Below are positions 1 through 13,125 of a stretch of 64,000 bases of DNA, in pieces. How positions within the stretch are numbered: the first letter of the stretch is position 1; each line of letters starts with the position of its first letter. The stretch comes from Casuarius casuarius (taxonomy: Eukaryota > Chordata > Aves > Casuariiformes > Casuariidae), in the NCBI GenBank assembly GCA_003342895.1, contig PTFA01000042.1:3661423-3725422 (forward strand). The letters are read 5' to 3'. The notes beneath the pieces are model-generated. The model was not told the DNA's origin. It searched no databases and saw only the letters and a program-made list of their open reading frames with translations. The translations under genes and the position numbers were made by a program.

Positions 1-3000
1 TCCTGGATGTAATTCTATTTGTGGAATTGAACCAAACCCAAACTTGACTGTGAACTTTGTTTTCAAGTTTTACTAAGCCTGAACCAGCACTGAACTAGAA
101 CAACTGTTATCACAGATGAACTTAAACTGAAACCAAATGGAAAAATTCTGTTAACTTCAGTAGAATGTAACATGCATTTGTTTTCTGGATTTAACTAATC
201 TTCAAGGTATTGTTTTAACAAATCTCTTTATTTTTTAGAATGATCAGACTTTTATGTTTGCCTCAACACAAAGCTGAAATGTATGTATTAATTGGTGTAT
301 AATTATAACATTCATAACTTGCAATATCTAGTCTGTGCAAATTGGGTAAATGTCCATAGGAAGCTGAAACATTTTTTTCTGCTTTTTTAATAGCTTTGAA
401 ATATTTGCCTACAGAACAACAGTAACTTAAGAAATTCAGTGGGATAACTTGTGCAGGTAATACTTGTAGTCATGAGAATAGAAATGTACTTGAAAGTTCA
501 TTACTTGTTTTGTGATAGAATAATACAGGGTTCATACTACTGAGAGAGATCAGAGAGATGATATAGTCTAATAAAACAGTAATTGAAAATACACTTCATT
601 TATTGGACAATTTTTAGAACAAAACATGGTTTATGTAAGCATATGCTTGATAAACTGAAATGACTGTTTTATAAAACAGTATTTTGAAAGCTCATAATTG
701 GAAAGGCTATTTACTCCTAAGTAACATGAAGGATTTAGCTGAAGAACTAACTGTAATGGATCCACTAAACAACAGGACGCATATTTAAATTCAGTGTCTT
801 TGATGGAGACATCATACCAAATCCTAGCATTGTAGCACTCAGGTGTTCGGTAGTGTTTCTGAATGTCTCAGAAATGAGGAAGTTAATGAAAAAGTCAAAG
901 ATGAAGAAATTAAAATCTTCATACAGCATATAGGAGCTACAAACACATGAAAACTTACCAATTTTGTTTTTAAAAAGTTTCCATTTGCGTAGAAATTTCT
1001 TATTAAAGCTTTCTCTTTATTCTTTAAAGTATAGCAGACTTAAAAGAGCTATGCATATATACAAACAAGAAAAAGCTACAGAAGACAACAATATACCAAT
1101 CTGTTTTTTTAAGTGTCAGATTTGAAAAAGCTAGTCAGGATGAAACTCAGCTGAAGAAAAGTCCATATAGAAGGTTCTAAACAAAGCCAGATAGTATGTA
1201 AAGTTAAAATTAATAGAGTAAGAGAAAAGTAAATGCTCAAGGACTTGAAAACAAGAGACATAAATAAAATAAAAGAACGTACACATACATATGTTGCATA
1301 AATCAGTCAGAGGACCAGATTCAACTACCAGGAGGCAAAAAGAATGAGGACGAGATTCTGTGCTATTGAAATCTATAGAGTTTTTCTGTGTTAACTCAGT
1401 GGGAACAAGATGAGGGCTCTAAAGAGAATAAGAACACTGCAAACTGATCAGCTACGGGAAATGTTACAGAAGTTGTAGAGAAATTTTGTCAGGAGACAAA
1501 GCAATGTGAGAACCTGAGGTGCTGAAAAAGAAGGAAGCAGTGATAGAAACACACAAACTAAATGCAGTTAATCCCATAAATTAGATAGTATTTGCCTAGG
1601 AATTCTGAAGGCATTTAAGAATGGAGTGACTAATTTTCTAGCAAAAGTGCACAACTTTTAACCAAATTGCCTACGTCAGAGGAAAACAAATTTCATTAAG
1701 TAGTTTAAAAAGGACTAGAACTGATTGAGAATTGCATCGAGCTTTACTTTCCTGTCAGAAGAATTAGCAAATATGGAAATTAAAATTAACATTCTGACAT
1801 ATGTAGGGGGTGACAACTAACAGTCTATAAAAACAAGTTTATATATCTCATTTAGACAGTCAAAAATTCTTAAAAAAATCTGGTAGGAAAAGAAAATAGT
1901 GACAGGCAAGGTCTTATCCTGAATAAGGAAGCACTTTAGAATCAGAATACAAACTGTAGAAATAAATGGTAACTTTTCATAGTGACAAAAGTTTGATACT
2001 GGATGTTGTACAATTCTATATGATGACGTAAATTAATATCCTTAAAAACTTTATGGAAAAATAAATTCTTAATGAAACAGTAACATTTGCAGACTTCTAT
2101 GTGAGAACTGATCGATAGAGAGGAATTCTTTGGTAAGCTGCCAGATAGCATATGGCATGATATGAGTATGTAGAATAAAAAAGTAGAAGGTAAGTTGCAT
2201 ACTCCTATTGAAACTTTCATATTCTGCCAGCAGAAATAAGTTGAAATAGACAATGTTAAAAAAAAGATTTTGTTTAACGTAACCCAAAATTAATGTGTAA
2301 AACTGATTATTTAACTGTGCGAGTGCTAAAAGCAGTTGAAAAATTATTTGGTATTCATATGGATATTGAAAACATTCATAGTCGTGTTAAAGAAAATAAA
2401 AATGTCACCCAAAAAAAGGCTAAAATTCCTTATATTTGGAATAAACTTCCCTGAGAGCTGACAATTCCATAATTCTCCATGATCCTTTTTTTTTTTAATT
2501 CTCCTCTGACAAGTCTTATGTTGGCACTTTTTAAAGACAGCAAAATCTTGGATCAGTCAGCTAATAATACAATATAAACCTCATATTTCACATCAGCTCC
2601 TATAAACAAAGCTTTGTGTAACTAAGTTTTGTAGTGGCCTCAAAAGAGACTTATATGTAACAGAACTTTTTTAAATGTAATTTTTTAATATATTGATTTG
2701 GAACTGGAAAAAGAAACAAAAATTTCAGTAATTGATATCAATACACTCAGCTGTTTACATTTTTAATGTGATATAAATAGGTTTTTAAATACTAAGTCTA
2801 AAATTAAATTTATGGATTACTTTTTGTCCACTGATGTTTCTTTCTACTAGTTGTAGAAAGTATGTAAATGGGCATGCAATTTAAGGTATGTGAATGACTG
2901 GATATTTACAGCCATTCTCTTCTGATTGGTGGGCTGTAGAGCTAGCTGAGATAGCGCATATATCTTTTTTAGTTTTCTTCTTGTACCATAAAAATAAAAC

Positions 3001-3589
3001 TGTAACATGGTCCCTAAAATAGTTTTTTCCTTTGGCATACTGTAGTTACATTGCAAGTTGGTGATGAGATACCATCACAAAATTTTGAGTGACACTACCC
3101 ATTTTTACTGACATGCTTTTCTTTATGTTGGGATGGCAATATTTTAAAAGGGGGTAAGGGACAATATGGAAATTATTCCTAACTTCCATACAGACACATA
3201 CACGCACCCCTACAAAATAAAGTTACCTACTCTTTTTCAAAGAGAATAAGACACATACACGTATAAGAGTCTTTTTAAAAGTTATGCTAGTGTTCAGTTT
3301 TATGTCTCTTTCAGCATTGCAGAGACAGATCCTCAGCTGCTAACTGAGCAGGACTTGGCATGACTGAGAATGTCGGTGGAGAAAGAATCTTTCAATGGCT
3401 GAGAAGAAAACTTCTGTATTGCCAGAAAGATGCAAAGTAACTCTTCTCAAAGGTAAATTCCAGCCTTTAGGCCTGTTCCCTAGTATTTAAGAGAAACCTA
3501 GTTTTCATCCTCATGGAACAGGGTAATTGAATGAGTGGATAATGGGCCATTCAAGCTTCTAGATTATTAAGAAAAACATAGAAGAACTG
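1..3589. other. Intergenic AT-rich DNA, no gene seen
   Basis: All reading frames are short and resemble no protein I recognise. The sequence is AT-rich with scattered A and T runs and no CpG cluster. The first 140 bases are enriched in degenerate GAACY/AACTGAA words, which may be a decayed simple repeat. No repeat family could be named here. It lies upstream of the ancient CR1 element. Confidence 0.6.
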
Positions 3590-5706
3590 GAAGCCAGCGT
3601 GGCTAAACAGCAAGGTAAAAGAGGTTATTAGAAACAAGAAGGTATCCTTTGGAAACTGTGTTGGAGATGAAGAAAACAGATGGGTTTACAAATGCTAGTA
3701 CATTAATATGTAATAAGGCAAATCAAAAATGAGTTTGAGGAATGACATGCAAGTGCATGAGAAACCCCCCCCCCCCAAATCCTCTTCCATCAATATCAGA
3801 AACAGGAGGCTTGCCACAGAGTGGGTAGGGCCAATAGAACATAAAGGTGTAAAAGGAACACTCAAAGAAATCAAGACCGTAGAAGAAAAGGCGACATTCA
3901 TGTTTTCATGTCTGTGTTCATAGTGCAGGAGCTCAGAGAAATCCATGCCAGCACTTTCCATTAATGGGGGATTCAACAGATCTATCTCAAACTGAAGTGT
4001 TGGGCAGAAGCAGTTACAGAACGGAAAAAATAAACAAGAATTTATGGGGACCAGATGACATTCATCCAAGAGGTTCTAAGAGAACTCAGGAGTCAAACAG
4101 CTGAAGTACTAACTGCAGCGTGTAACCTTAGTTTTAGAACCCCTTCCCCTGCTAACCAGGTGAGAAAGGCAAATGTGCCAACAGTTTTCAAAAATGACTC
4201 CAGTGGAGATCCAGGCAACTACGCATTAATAAGCCTGTTGTCTATACTAATCAAATAAGTAAAATCTATCCTACTGAAAAGAATCAATGGCACATGGATA
4301 AATATTACATACTGAGGAAGACACAACACAGTATTTGTTACACTGCATCATATTTTGCATGTCTGTAATCTTTGGTTGAATTAATATATGTGTGGACAAG
4401 GGATATCTCAGGTGTAAGGTCTACCTGGATTTCTAGTGGCAATGGAGTCCCTAGGCAAAGCTTCATTAAAAAAAATAAGCCTTTTTGCAATAAGAAGCAA
4501 GAGAATGTATCAAACAATGACTAAAAGACAAGAAACAAATAAAATAGAAATTCTCACAGAGGAGGGAGATCACAAGAGGAGTCTGCAGGGACCTGTGCTG
4601 TGACTTGTGCTGCTTAACATATAAATGATCTGGAGAAAGCGGGTGAGCAGGGAGGTGTCACAGTTTGCTAATGATATTAAGCTATTCAGGTAAAGGGAAG
4701 TTAGAGGACAAATTGTGAAGAAGGTAAAGGGGCTGACTGAAGAACTGAAGTGAGGAATTGAAGAAAGTCTTACGAGACTGAGTGACTGGATAATAAAATG
4801 GCAGATGAAATTTGATGTAGTTACGTGTAAAGTGGTGCACATGGGAAAAAAATTATATAGTGATGAGCTATAAGCTGGCTTTCCACTTACAAATGAGATC
4901 TTTGGGTTCTGATGAATAGTTCTCTGAAAACGTCAGCTCTATGTCCCCTTTTACTCAGAAAAGCAAATCAAATATTTGGAATTATTAAGAGTGGAACATG
5001 GAACAAAACAGAGAACATTGTAATGCCTCTGCCCCAGTATCAATCCATAGTTCACTTCATATTGGGTATTATGTGCAGTCCTTTTCCCCACATCTCAAAA
5101 AGGGCATAACAGAACTGGAAATCATTCAGAGAAGGCTGACAGGGTAACTGAAGAAACAGAATGGTTCTGTATGAGGTATACCTAACGACTCTTTAGTCTG
5201 AAAAACAGATGACTGAGGGGAGATACGATGGAGGTCTACCAAATACAGGTGGCAGAGAGCACTTAGGCACTAGCAGTGTTACTGACACTAACAACACTTT
5301 ACTGTCTTTTTCAAATACAAGTACAAAGGTGATGAATGAAGCTAGTAGGAGGCACGTTGAAAACAAAAAGCAGGGTTCTTCAAATAATGTTAAGCTTTGG
5401 AACTCTTTGCTGCAAGATACTGTTAAGATCCTTCAAGATGCTAAAGCTTTAGGAGTCAGCTTTTACCTGACTGGACAAATTAACAGAGGAAAAGTCCACT
5501 AAATACAAGGGCTGTTCAATATGAAAACATCACCCTCCATCCACACTGCAGAAGCCTCCAAACCACAGATTACCAGACACTGGGAATGCTTGGGGACAAC
5601 ATGCTTACTTTGTTCCACTGCTCTTTGCAGGGCATCCTCTACTGGCTGTTGCTGGAAACCAGATACGAAACTAGATGATTTTTAAATTCACAGTATGGCA
5701 GTTTTT
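3590..5706 (+). mobile_element. Ancient CR1-type LINE fragment, 5'-truncated, inactive
   Basis: This stretch follows the CR1 (L3/CR1-like) LINE consensus as I know it, in order and on the plus strand. It starts in the part of ORF2 before the reverse transcriptase, near the 'gtggctaaacagcaaggt' stretch. It then passes 'gaccagatgacattcatcc' at about 4,050, the reverse transcriptase core at about 4,600-4,860, and 'atagttctctgaaaacgtca' near 4,915. The 3' untranslated end is recognisable to about 5,706 ('ctagatga...cagtatggcag'). The catalytic F-A-D-D box reads F-A-N-D near 4,664-4,675, and the frame is broken by many stops and indels. It also contains a run of 12 C at 3,765-3,776. The element cannot move. 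High divergence suggests an old insertion, possibly shared with other birds or reptiles. The 5' border is uncertain by tens of bases. Confidence 0.85.
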
Positions 5707-8700
5707 CATACATATATTATAGAGAAGAGAAGATTCAGAGGCCATGGAAGCAAAGTTCATAAATACTTGTAAGTTAACAAAATGTTTAAGGTTATGAAAT
5801 GGTTCAGAGTCATGAAAGGCTAGGAGAGACACCGATGTCTTCAGGAAGAAAATTCTTAATCCATATAGCTGGAAAATAGTGTCAAAAACAGTTAAGCAGT
5901 GAAGTAGGTCACCTGTGTGTAAATACCTCACACTGGCCCTCTGCAAGGAAGGAATGCTGATAGTTGAAGGTTCTGCTGGTGATCACTGGGACAGCTGTTA
6001 TCTGCACAGGTGTATGACTTAGCAGAGGGAGAGACTTAACTTGGGAGGGAAGAATAAGAAAAAAAGGCCCCATGGTAGAAGAAAGACTACTGCAGGGACC
6101 ACCTCAAAAATCTTCTCCAAAAAGAAAAGGAAATTTTCCATTAATTTTCCAAAACATTTTGGTTTTAGGTGGGCACTGTAGTACCCTGCCATTGTGAGAA
6201 ACAGAACACAAAATGCAACCATGGGCAGTAGAAATGCAGGAGGGAGCATGACTATCAGATGAGAAGAAGAAAGTGTAATTTCCTCCCTTTGTATACTCAG
6301 AACTTCTCTCTCTCTTGGTCTTCAGGTATATGGTAGAACATGGCATAATACTACGATGCAGCCTGATTTAAACCTTTCCATTCAGTCGCATAAAGGTAAC
6401 CTGAGAACAGACTGTACAGAAAGAAAATGCTCATCTTGCCTCAGCTGTTTGCACATTCACCATATTATAAGGCTTGCTGCACTGAACTGTATTAGCTAAG
6501 GTTGTAGCTGGGTATCCTTTCTAAACTCCCCTTTTTGTTATTTAAAAAATCCTGCACAGGAACTTTGTGTGCTTTGTTTCAACTCAAGAATTATTGGGAA
6601 CTTAAGCAAAATCAGTTATTTTTTACATATATATCATGAAGGAAAATATATTTTCCGTTAATTTCCAATTGAAATGTCACACAATCATAATGCAAAAGAT
6701 GAAGAGTGGCATGTGGGGCCATTAAGGAAAAGAAAACAGTCTAAGTCTGAAGAAAATCAAATCAATATTTTTGATGGTACAAATATTTAAAACTGAAATA
6801 TCTATATTGATGAAGTGAAACACATTTTCTAGGTGAAACATTCTTTCTAGGTGACATATAGCTGAAGTTGTTTACAGTGCTATATGAATATCAAGCTGCT
6901 TTAGTACTGAAGTACCCTCATCACAAAGCTTCCTTGCGCTGTTAGCAATGGCCTTAAATAAAGGACTTTTGATACTCACTACTCATAAACTAGTCAACTG
7001 CTATTGACAATTTTGCTGCAAGTGCTGAGCCATTTAGGAGGCAGTAGGTCTGCCCCTGCCATGTCTCTTCTATCCAAATGGAAGACTGGAAAGGTGACAG
7101 GATTTAGAAGATTAGGCTGCTAGGAAGGGCTGAGAGTTCTGTCAATAGTACATAAGCTCTAGGACTTAATTTTGATCTTTGTATCACAGGTATGTAAAAT
7201 CTGTATCAGACAACAAGGCTTGACACATGAATAGAAATATGGTTAATTTATGATAGCTCGATTGTATTTAAAGTAATATGTTTATTCTCACTATTAACCA
7301 CCAAATGAAACCATAAAAGAAATATTGTATTTTGTGGGTCATATCAAAACTATAATGCACTTTGTTCGCTCTGAAGAAGCAGTGATTTAGCACCTTTTCT
7401 CTCAGAACTAACTGTGGTAAAGTCATGGACAGAATTTCACAGTACAACTGGAAGCTGTTTCAGAAAGTCCTGTTTTCTGTAGTTTATGATACTCTGTTGG
7501 GAAAAGAACAACAAATGCTTGAGAAACTTCCCTATTCCTAACTCAGAAGTAACTTTTAAGCTTTTTTTTTTCCTTCTGTGGAATGCATACGGAGACACTT
7601 GTCTGTTTGGTGTAAAAGAGTTGTATATTGTTGTCTCTGGCTGAGAAGTAGATGGCACTCAGGGTCATCTGGGGTTTGGGTAAAAATTAATGACATACAT
7701 AGAATTGGGATATTTACCATAACTTACTATACACTGATCCCACTTCCCTGAAAAATGACACGAACAAGACAATGAAAAGTTCTTTCTTGAGAAAGTCAAA
7801 GATAGAAGATATTTTTGCTGTTGTTTTCAGTCTTTTAAACTTGCATTTTTTTGCAGTTGCTTATAAATTTCCAAACTAACCCCAACCTCCCCATACTCCT
7901 TCCCCCTCAACAAAAAAAAAAAAAGGAAAAAGAAGAGGTCAGCCTGAAGCAACAGCCAGGATAGAAAACGTCTTCCAAGTAGTTGAAGTTTGGCAAACCT
8001 ATAAATAATGGAAGACAAACAAACAAGGCCTCAACCTGAATATTCTGGACAGAAAAAAAATACAACACACAAAAAAACCCACAACTAGAAACATTTCAGC
8101 TTTTTCTCAGAAAGAAGTTAGGAGGAAATACATTATTTTAAATTTCTGTAAAACCCTTAGTCTTTTAATTGAAAACTCGCCCATCTGGAACCAGGTCTTA
8201 ATAATCAGTATAGGAGGTGCCTTGGTATGAGAGAGAATTTCTTCTATTCCTTTCAGATCTATCCCAAATCTCATACTAAGGATGCTCAAGACTCTGAATA
8301 TCATGCAAGTAGGTACAGCAAGTCTAAGACATCTGACAGATTCCACGCATGTAGTGTAGTATATGGCTCTGTGTCACATATACGTTGAGTCTGGTCTCAG
8401 GTACTGTGTGACATGTACATCAGTTGATTATATTCAGTGTTGAGCTTACTGAATACTGGCTTTGAAACTGGGACTTGAGTCTGGCCCCTCAGCTTAAGGT
8501 GACACTATCTTTCATATTATCACCCCCAGGCAAAGTAACAAACGTTTGAAGAATCAAAGTTTGCCCATGCTCAATGGAAACTTGTTAAGTTTGCTAAATT
8601 CCCCAGCGGTCATGTTTCTACAATTACAATACAGCAGTGGGCTAATTGAAATTGCTTATTCTGGCATGTGGTGGCATCAGAGTTCTGGGCACTGGCACAG

Positions 8701-10216
8701 AGAACAAGGAGTATCTCTATTTTGTCTATTCAGCATTTCTGCTACTGAGGCCTGAGAGGAAAAAGTATCTCACTGAATGTGAAAGGACAAGGAACAGGGA
8801 TACTTGAGGGTGGGGGTAGATAGGAATGGAGGAAATAAGCTCTCTGGAGTGGAGAAGATGATGGAGTTAGATGGTACAGACAGGAGCTTCAACTTCAGCA
8901 AAGGGAATAACTGTAAGATCAGTCCTGGGCCTTGGGCTTCTTTTGGTAAATACTACTCTTGCTATGCTTTCTTGGGTTAGTCCTTTCAAACCTTGCTTAG
9001 CATCATAGATACATCTTCTGATCCATTGTAATATTAGGACTCCATTTTCCTATTTTTATTAAATTTAACGTGCCTTGGTATCTGTACAGGAGCTCAAATG
9101 AGAGAACCCAGTGGAGCCTTGTGACATTTCCCATTGCCAATCTTGCATTTTACACAAGTCTGGATAGTCAGTTTGGGCAGAGTATATTTCTGGGTCTGAC
9201 TCAGGGATCCGAATTACTCACTTCAGGTAGAGAAGATCTGAGGAAGGCAAGCATCTGCCCTTTTAGGGTTAGCTTTTGAGCCAAGGTAACTATTTTGTTG
9301 TTGTGATAGCGTGCTGGGCCACTTCCCATAACATAGTTCAAATAAGACATCTCATTTCTTACAGCTGAGCATTTGATCAGGTTAGCTAGCTTTTCAACAA
9401 ATTTGTGAAGTATGTGTTATATTCATTTCACTGGCATTAACCTGTCAATTAATAGTAGTATTTAGAATAGTTAAATATCAGGAAGGACTGGTTAATATGG
9501 AACAGAAGATCTAAGTAACACAGTGTTCTGCACTCCATTTCACGTAGGAAAAGAACTGAGTCTGTCTATTCCAGGTATAAAGTACCTGTCTAAATTTAAG
9601 CATTGTTTTTATATTAGTCTCATATGCATGTAACTGGCACTGTGTAATTAGCATTTTATGAAATGAATATAGTTTGGTTCTTTGGAACATGTATTAATTC
9701 AGACTTCTAGGTGTCAAACATGGGATTTACATTTGATACCAGTACACTTAGGATAAGCTTAAAAATCAGAGTAGGGATGTTACATCAAATTTTTTATATA
9801 CTTACAGTACTGCAGATGCATCTTGGCTGCATGCAGGATAAGGTTATTTAAAAAAAACAGTTTCAAAAAGGAATATATCTGTGTTTTCTCTGAAATTAGT
9901 GGGATCTTGATATGAACGTCATTTTTTAGGCACTTTGAATTTTCTGTGTGCTTTTCATTTAGCTTTGTTATAATTTTTTAATTAGAAATCTTGAAAATTT
10001 TGTTCTGCTTGAAATTTGGCTATAGTAGTCCAATCTTACATAACTGAGGTGATATCTTTAGAAAAACATATGTCAATACATACAAAATTTGGTTGAGGCT
10101 TACTGTGAAAAGACCCACTATGTTATGTAGATTGGAAGGGTGAAAAAATTGGACTTGAAGTAATTTTTCTGCTTTTGTTTTTCATAACTGAATTTTACAC
10201 ACCAAGAGATAAAGTT
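5707..10216. other. Intergenic DNA, no gene or recognised repeat
   Basis: There are only short open frames without recognisable domains, typical AT-rich bird intergenic sequence, and no CpG cluster. Nothing else could be supported. Confidence 0.5.
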
Positions 10217-10310
10217 TATGTGCTGTGAGCATAACTGTTATGTGCCATGCGTATAAACTTGATGTGTGTATTCATAAGCATCATAGTCTGTGCATTCATA
10301 AACATGATGG
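10217..10310. repeat. Degenerate minisatellite, about 22-24 bp unit, about four copies
   Basis: Successive units share the pattern TGTG followed by a short variable part, then CATAA, a short gap and TGATG or similar. Examples are 'tgtgccatgcgtataaactt' at 10,241 and 'tgtgcattcataaacatga' at 10,290. The copies differ at many positions, so the array is old. Confidence 0.6.
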
Positions 10311-11469
10311 GCCCTACACATAAAAATATTAGCTATCAGGAGTTATGTTAATTTTATTCTCCAGAAGGGAAAGGATTTATGGGCAATGCACTTAAGAGAG
10401 AACAGAGAAGTAGTTTTGTGCAACCATTGGCATAGTAAGTTTCATGTGCAGCTGCTGATAAATCAAATCTTTTGTGGATACACTTTCACACCTCTACAGG
10501 CTTTTACCCAGTCTGCACTACAATTTAAAAACAGAAAATTTCTATGAAAGGGATAGTTGTGAAGCAGTTTGAAATACTATTTATGAAATACAACCAATGC
10601 AAATGCACAAAATGCACAAACAAATGAACTAGAATGAGTAGAATCCCTTCTTTTCCTGCCCTCACAATCAGGTATCATAGCAGTTGCACAAAAACCACAC
10701 CTCATCTTTATGTTACCAACACTTGCCAGTCTTCTATCATCCCCCATATAAAAATACTTTTTCTCATACATCACATGACTGTATACACCTTCCACAATTA
10801 GTACTGGTGAGAGAGGTATCAGTAGATAAAGGTGGGCTGAAGAAGACAGTAGTGTGTAAGCTGCAGTGCTTGGCCAGTAATATAGGGTAACTGCTGATAC
10901 CAAAAGATACGCTAGTAGAAAAAAGCAGCTGTTTTTATAATGCACATACTTTGCATTTGCAGGGGCTCAAAAATGCTCTATTTTATCTCACTGGCAAAAA
11001 ATCCTTTTATTAAACTAGCATATGTGTAATCAAACCTTGCATACTGTTGATTTTACACATTTTTAAGGGAAGAAGAAATCTTTTTTATAGAAGAATATGG
11101 TTCTCCCAAGTTCTTATATGTATTCTCTGTACTGTACTGGTTGTGATATTTTAAATTTCATCTGTAAGATAAAAAAACTTGGTGGGGGGATTTCAGAGGA
11201 ACATTACTTTTGCATTATATTTTGAGTTTAAAGCATTTGACTTCAATTGCCACTGAGGCAATCTTTACCTCAGTGACCTGAAGAAATGCTTTTAAGCTAC
11301 AAAATATATCTGTAGTGCAGCATTTTCTTCCCTGTGGAATAGAATCCATCTTAAAATCCAGCTCAACAACAATCACTTACTGGAAAAAGAAAAGTTATGA
11401 ACACTGATATGTTTGCTAAACAGTGACAAAATATAGGAGTTACTGATTTTGCCAAATTCAGCCGTTTTA

Positions 11470-11930
11470 AAACTTTTTATTTTTAAGAGAAGGACAAAAG
11501 CTGCTGTCAGGGCCCTGAATGCACCAGAATGCCTAATTGCCCAAACCAGCTTCATCTGGGACCTTTGCCCACTGGGGGCCCAGGAGCTTAAGCTTAGGCC
11601 TGGGCCCCCAGTCGTTGCCTGAGCTGCACTGCAAGTAGGGCTGTGCCTAGCCTTGTGCCCTGCTGTCCTGACACATTCACTGGATTTCCCAGGTTGACCT
11701 TGCACCTGACTTGTCACCTTGCATCTGTCTGATGATCACTAGACTGTCGCTGGCGCCTGATTCTGTCATCAACCCTGTTCACACTGCTTGCGTACTGTGG
11801 TACAGCGTCCTGGTAAGTGAGGTCCCTGTCCCTGCTGTGTCATGGTCACCCTTGGCTCCCAGCTCATCTTCCCTCCTGGAGCAGCCCTGCTTTTGCTGCT
11901 TCCCGACAATTGCATTAAACAACAAAACTA
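11470..11930. other. GC-rich block of unknown origin with a strong hairpin
   Basis: About 460 bases are clearly richer in G and C than their surroundings. Short open frames run through on both strands (minus to 11,717, plus from 11,711), but neither resembles a known protein. The block holds a perfect 14-bp inverted repeat at 11,571-11,612. It also holds a small imperfect direct repeat of the 'ccttgcacctg' type near 11,697-11,730. It could be a fragment of an unrecognised transposon or LTR. I could not assign it to a family. Confidence 0.4.
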
Positions 11931-12559
11931 TGCTAGTCTGTCATATCCAGGCAGCCATGAGCAATGTCAGATCTGAATCAATTTACTGATGTGCTCATTG
12001 AAAATAAGAGTACCAGCAATGACTAAGAGGCCTGCAATAATTAGAGAGCATTCAGTCAAGATGCAAGGCTTCTGAATCATTACCTCTTGACTGTGCCTGT
12101 GTGTAGCACAACAAACGTATAAAAGTTTTTTCATCTGTCACAACATTCTAGGGACAAATATAATTTGATATTCTTCCCCATTTGGTAAGTGTGGAGATTG
12201 GCAAGCACAGTTCTTTATTAAGAGGAGTACAAGAAACACCAGCCTCTGCATACAGTGTGCATACATTGTGCCACTTTGTAGCTAGGGCAGCCATCAAAGC
12301 ATTCCCAGATCAGTAAAGGACATGCTGTACTTCAACTGGAATGAACAATGAAATGGGAAACACTACCAATATCAATGACGGTGCAATGCAAAGCACTTCT
12401 CAAAAGTACTACTACAAAGAAGGAAAAAAAGAGCATTTTCACATCCATATTCGAATACATGTTCAAACTATCTACACTAAGCACCTGTATCAGATGCTTG
12501 GGCTCTACTTCCTTCCTAAGCAAAGGCCAACTGCATCCTAGTATATACTAACAGCAGTA

Positions 12560-13125
12560 TAGCTAGGAGATTCAGAGACGTGATTATCGCCCTTTACTCA
12601 GCACTTGTTAGACCACATCTAGAATGCTGCATCCAGTTTTTGCCCCTGCCCCCGCCCTCAAACATAGAAAAGACATTTGGAGGGCCACCAAAATGCTTGG
12701 GCTGGGGCACTTGCCCTGTGAGGAAAGGCTGAGGTACCAGGGCTTGTTCAGCCTGGAGAAGAGATGGCTGTGGGGGACCTAAGAGCAGCCTGCCAGGACC
12801 TGCAAGGAGGTTATCAAGAAGATGGAGCCAGGCGCTTCACAGCGGTGCATGGCAGGAAGACAAAAGGCAATGGGCATACATTGAAACAGAAGAGAATTCA
12901 GACTGGATGAGGAAAAGTTTATTCAACATGAAGACAACAAGGCACTGGAGCAGGTTGCTCAGAGAAGTTATGCAGTCTCCATCCTTGGAGGTCTTCAAAA
13001 ACAGTTTGGATAAATCCATGAACAACCTAGTGCAACCTCAGAGCTGACCCTACTTTGAGCAGGAATTGGACTAGAGACCTCCTGAGGTCCCTTCCAACCT
13101 GAATTATTCTACAATCCCATGCTCT
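12560..13125 (+). mobile_element. CR1 LINE 3' fragment, avian type, inactive
   Basis: The sequence contains several classic CR1 blocks in order: 'ttcagcctggagaagag' at about 12,748, a 'caggttgctcagagaagtta' block at about 12,951, and 'ctcctgaggtcccttccaac' at about 13,078. It ends with 'attattctacaatcccatg', a decayed form of the usual CR1 tail. It covers the end of ORF2 and the 3' UTR only, so it is 5'-truncated, as most CR1 copies are. This copy is the best evidence that the organism is a bird or close relative. Confidence 0.92.

Noticed and set aside
4055..5502. Short open frames treated as separate small genes
   Set aside because: They are pieces of the decayed CR1 reverse transcriptase region and are counted in that element.
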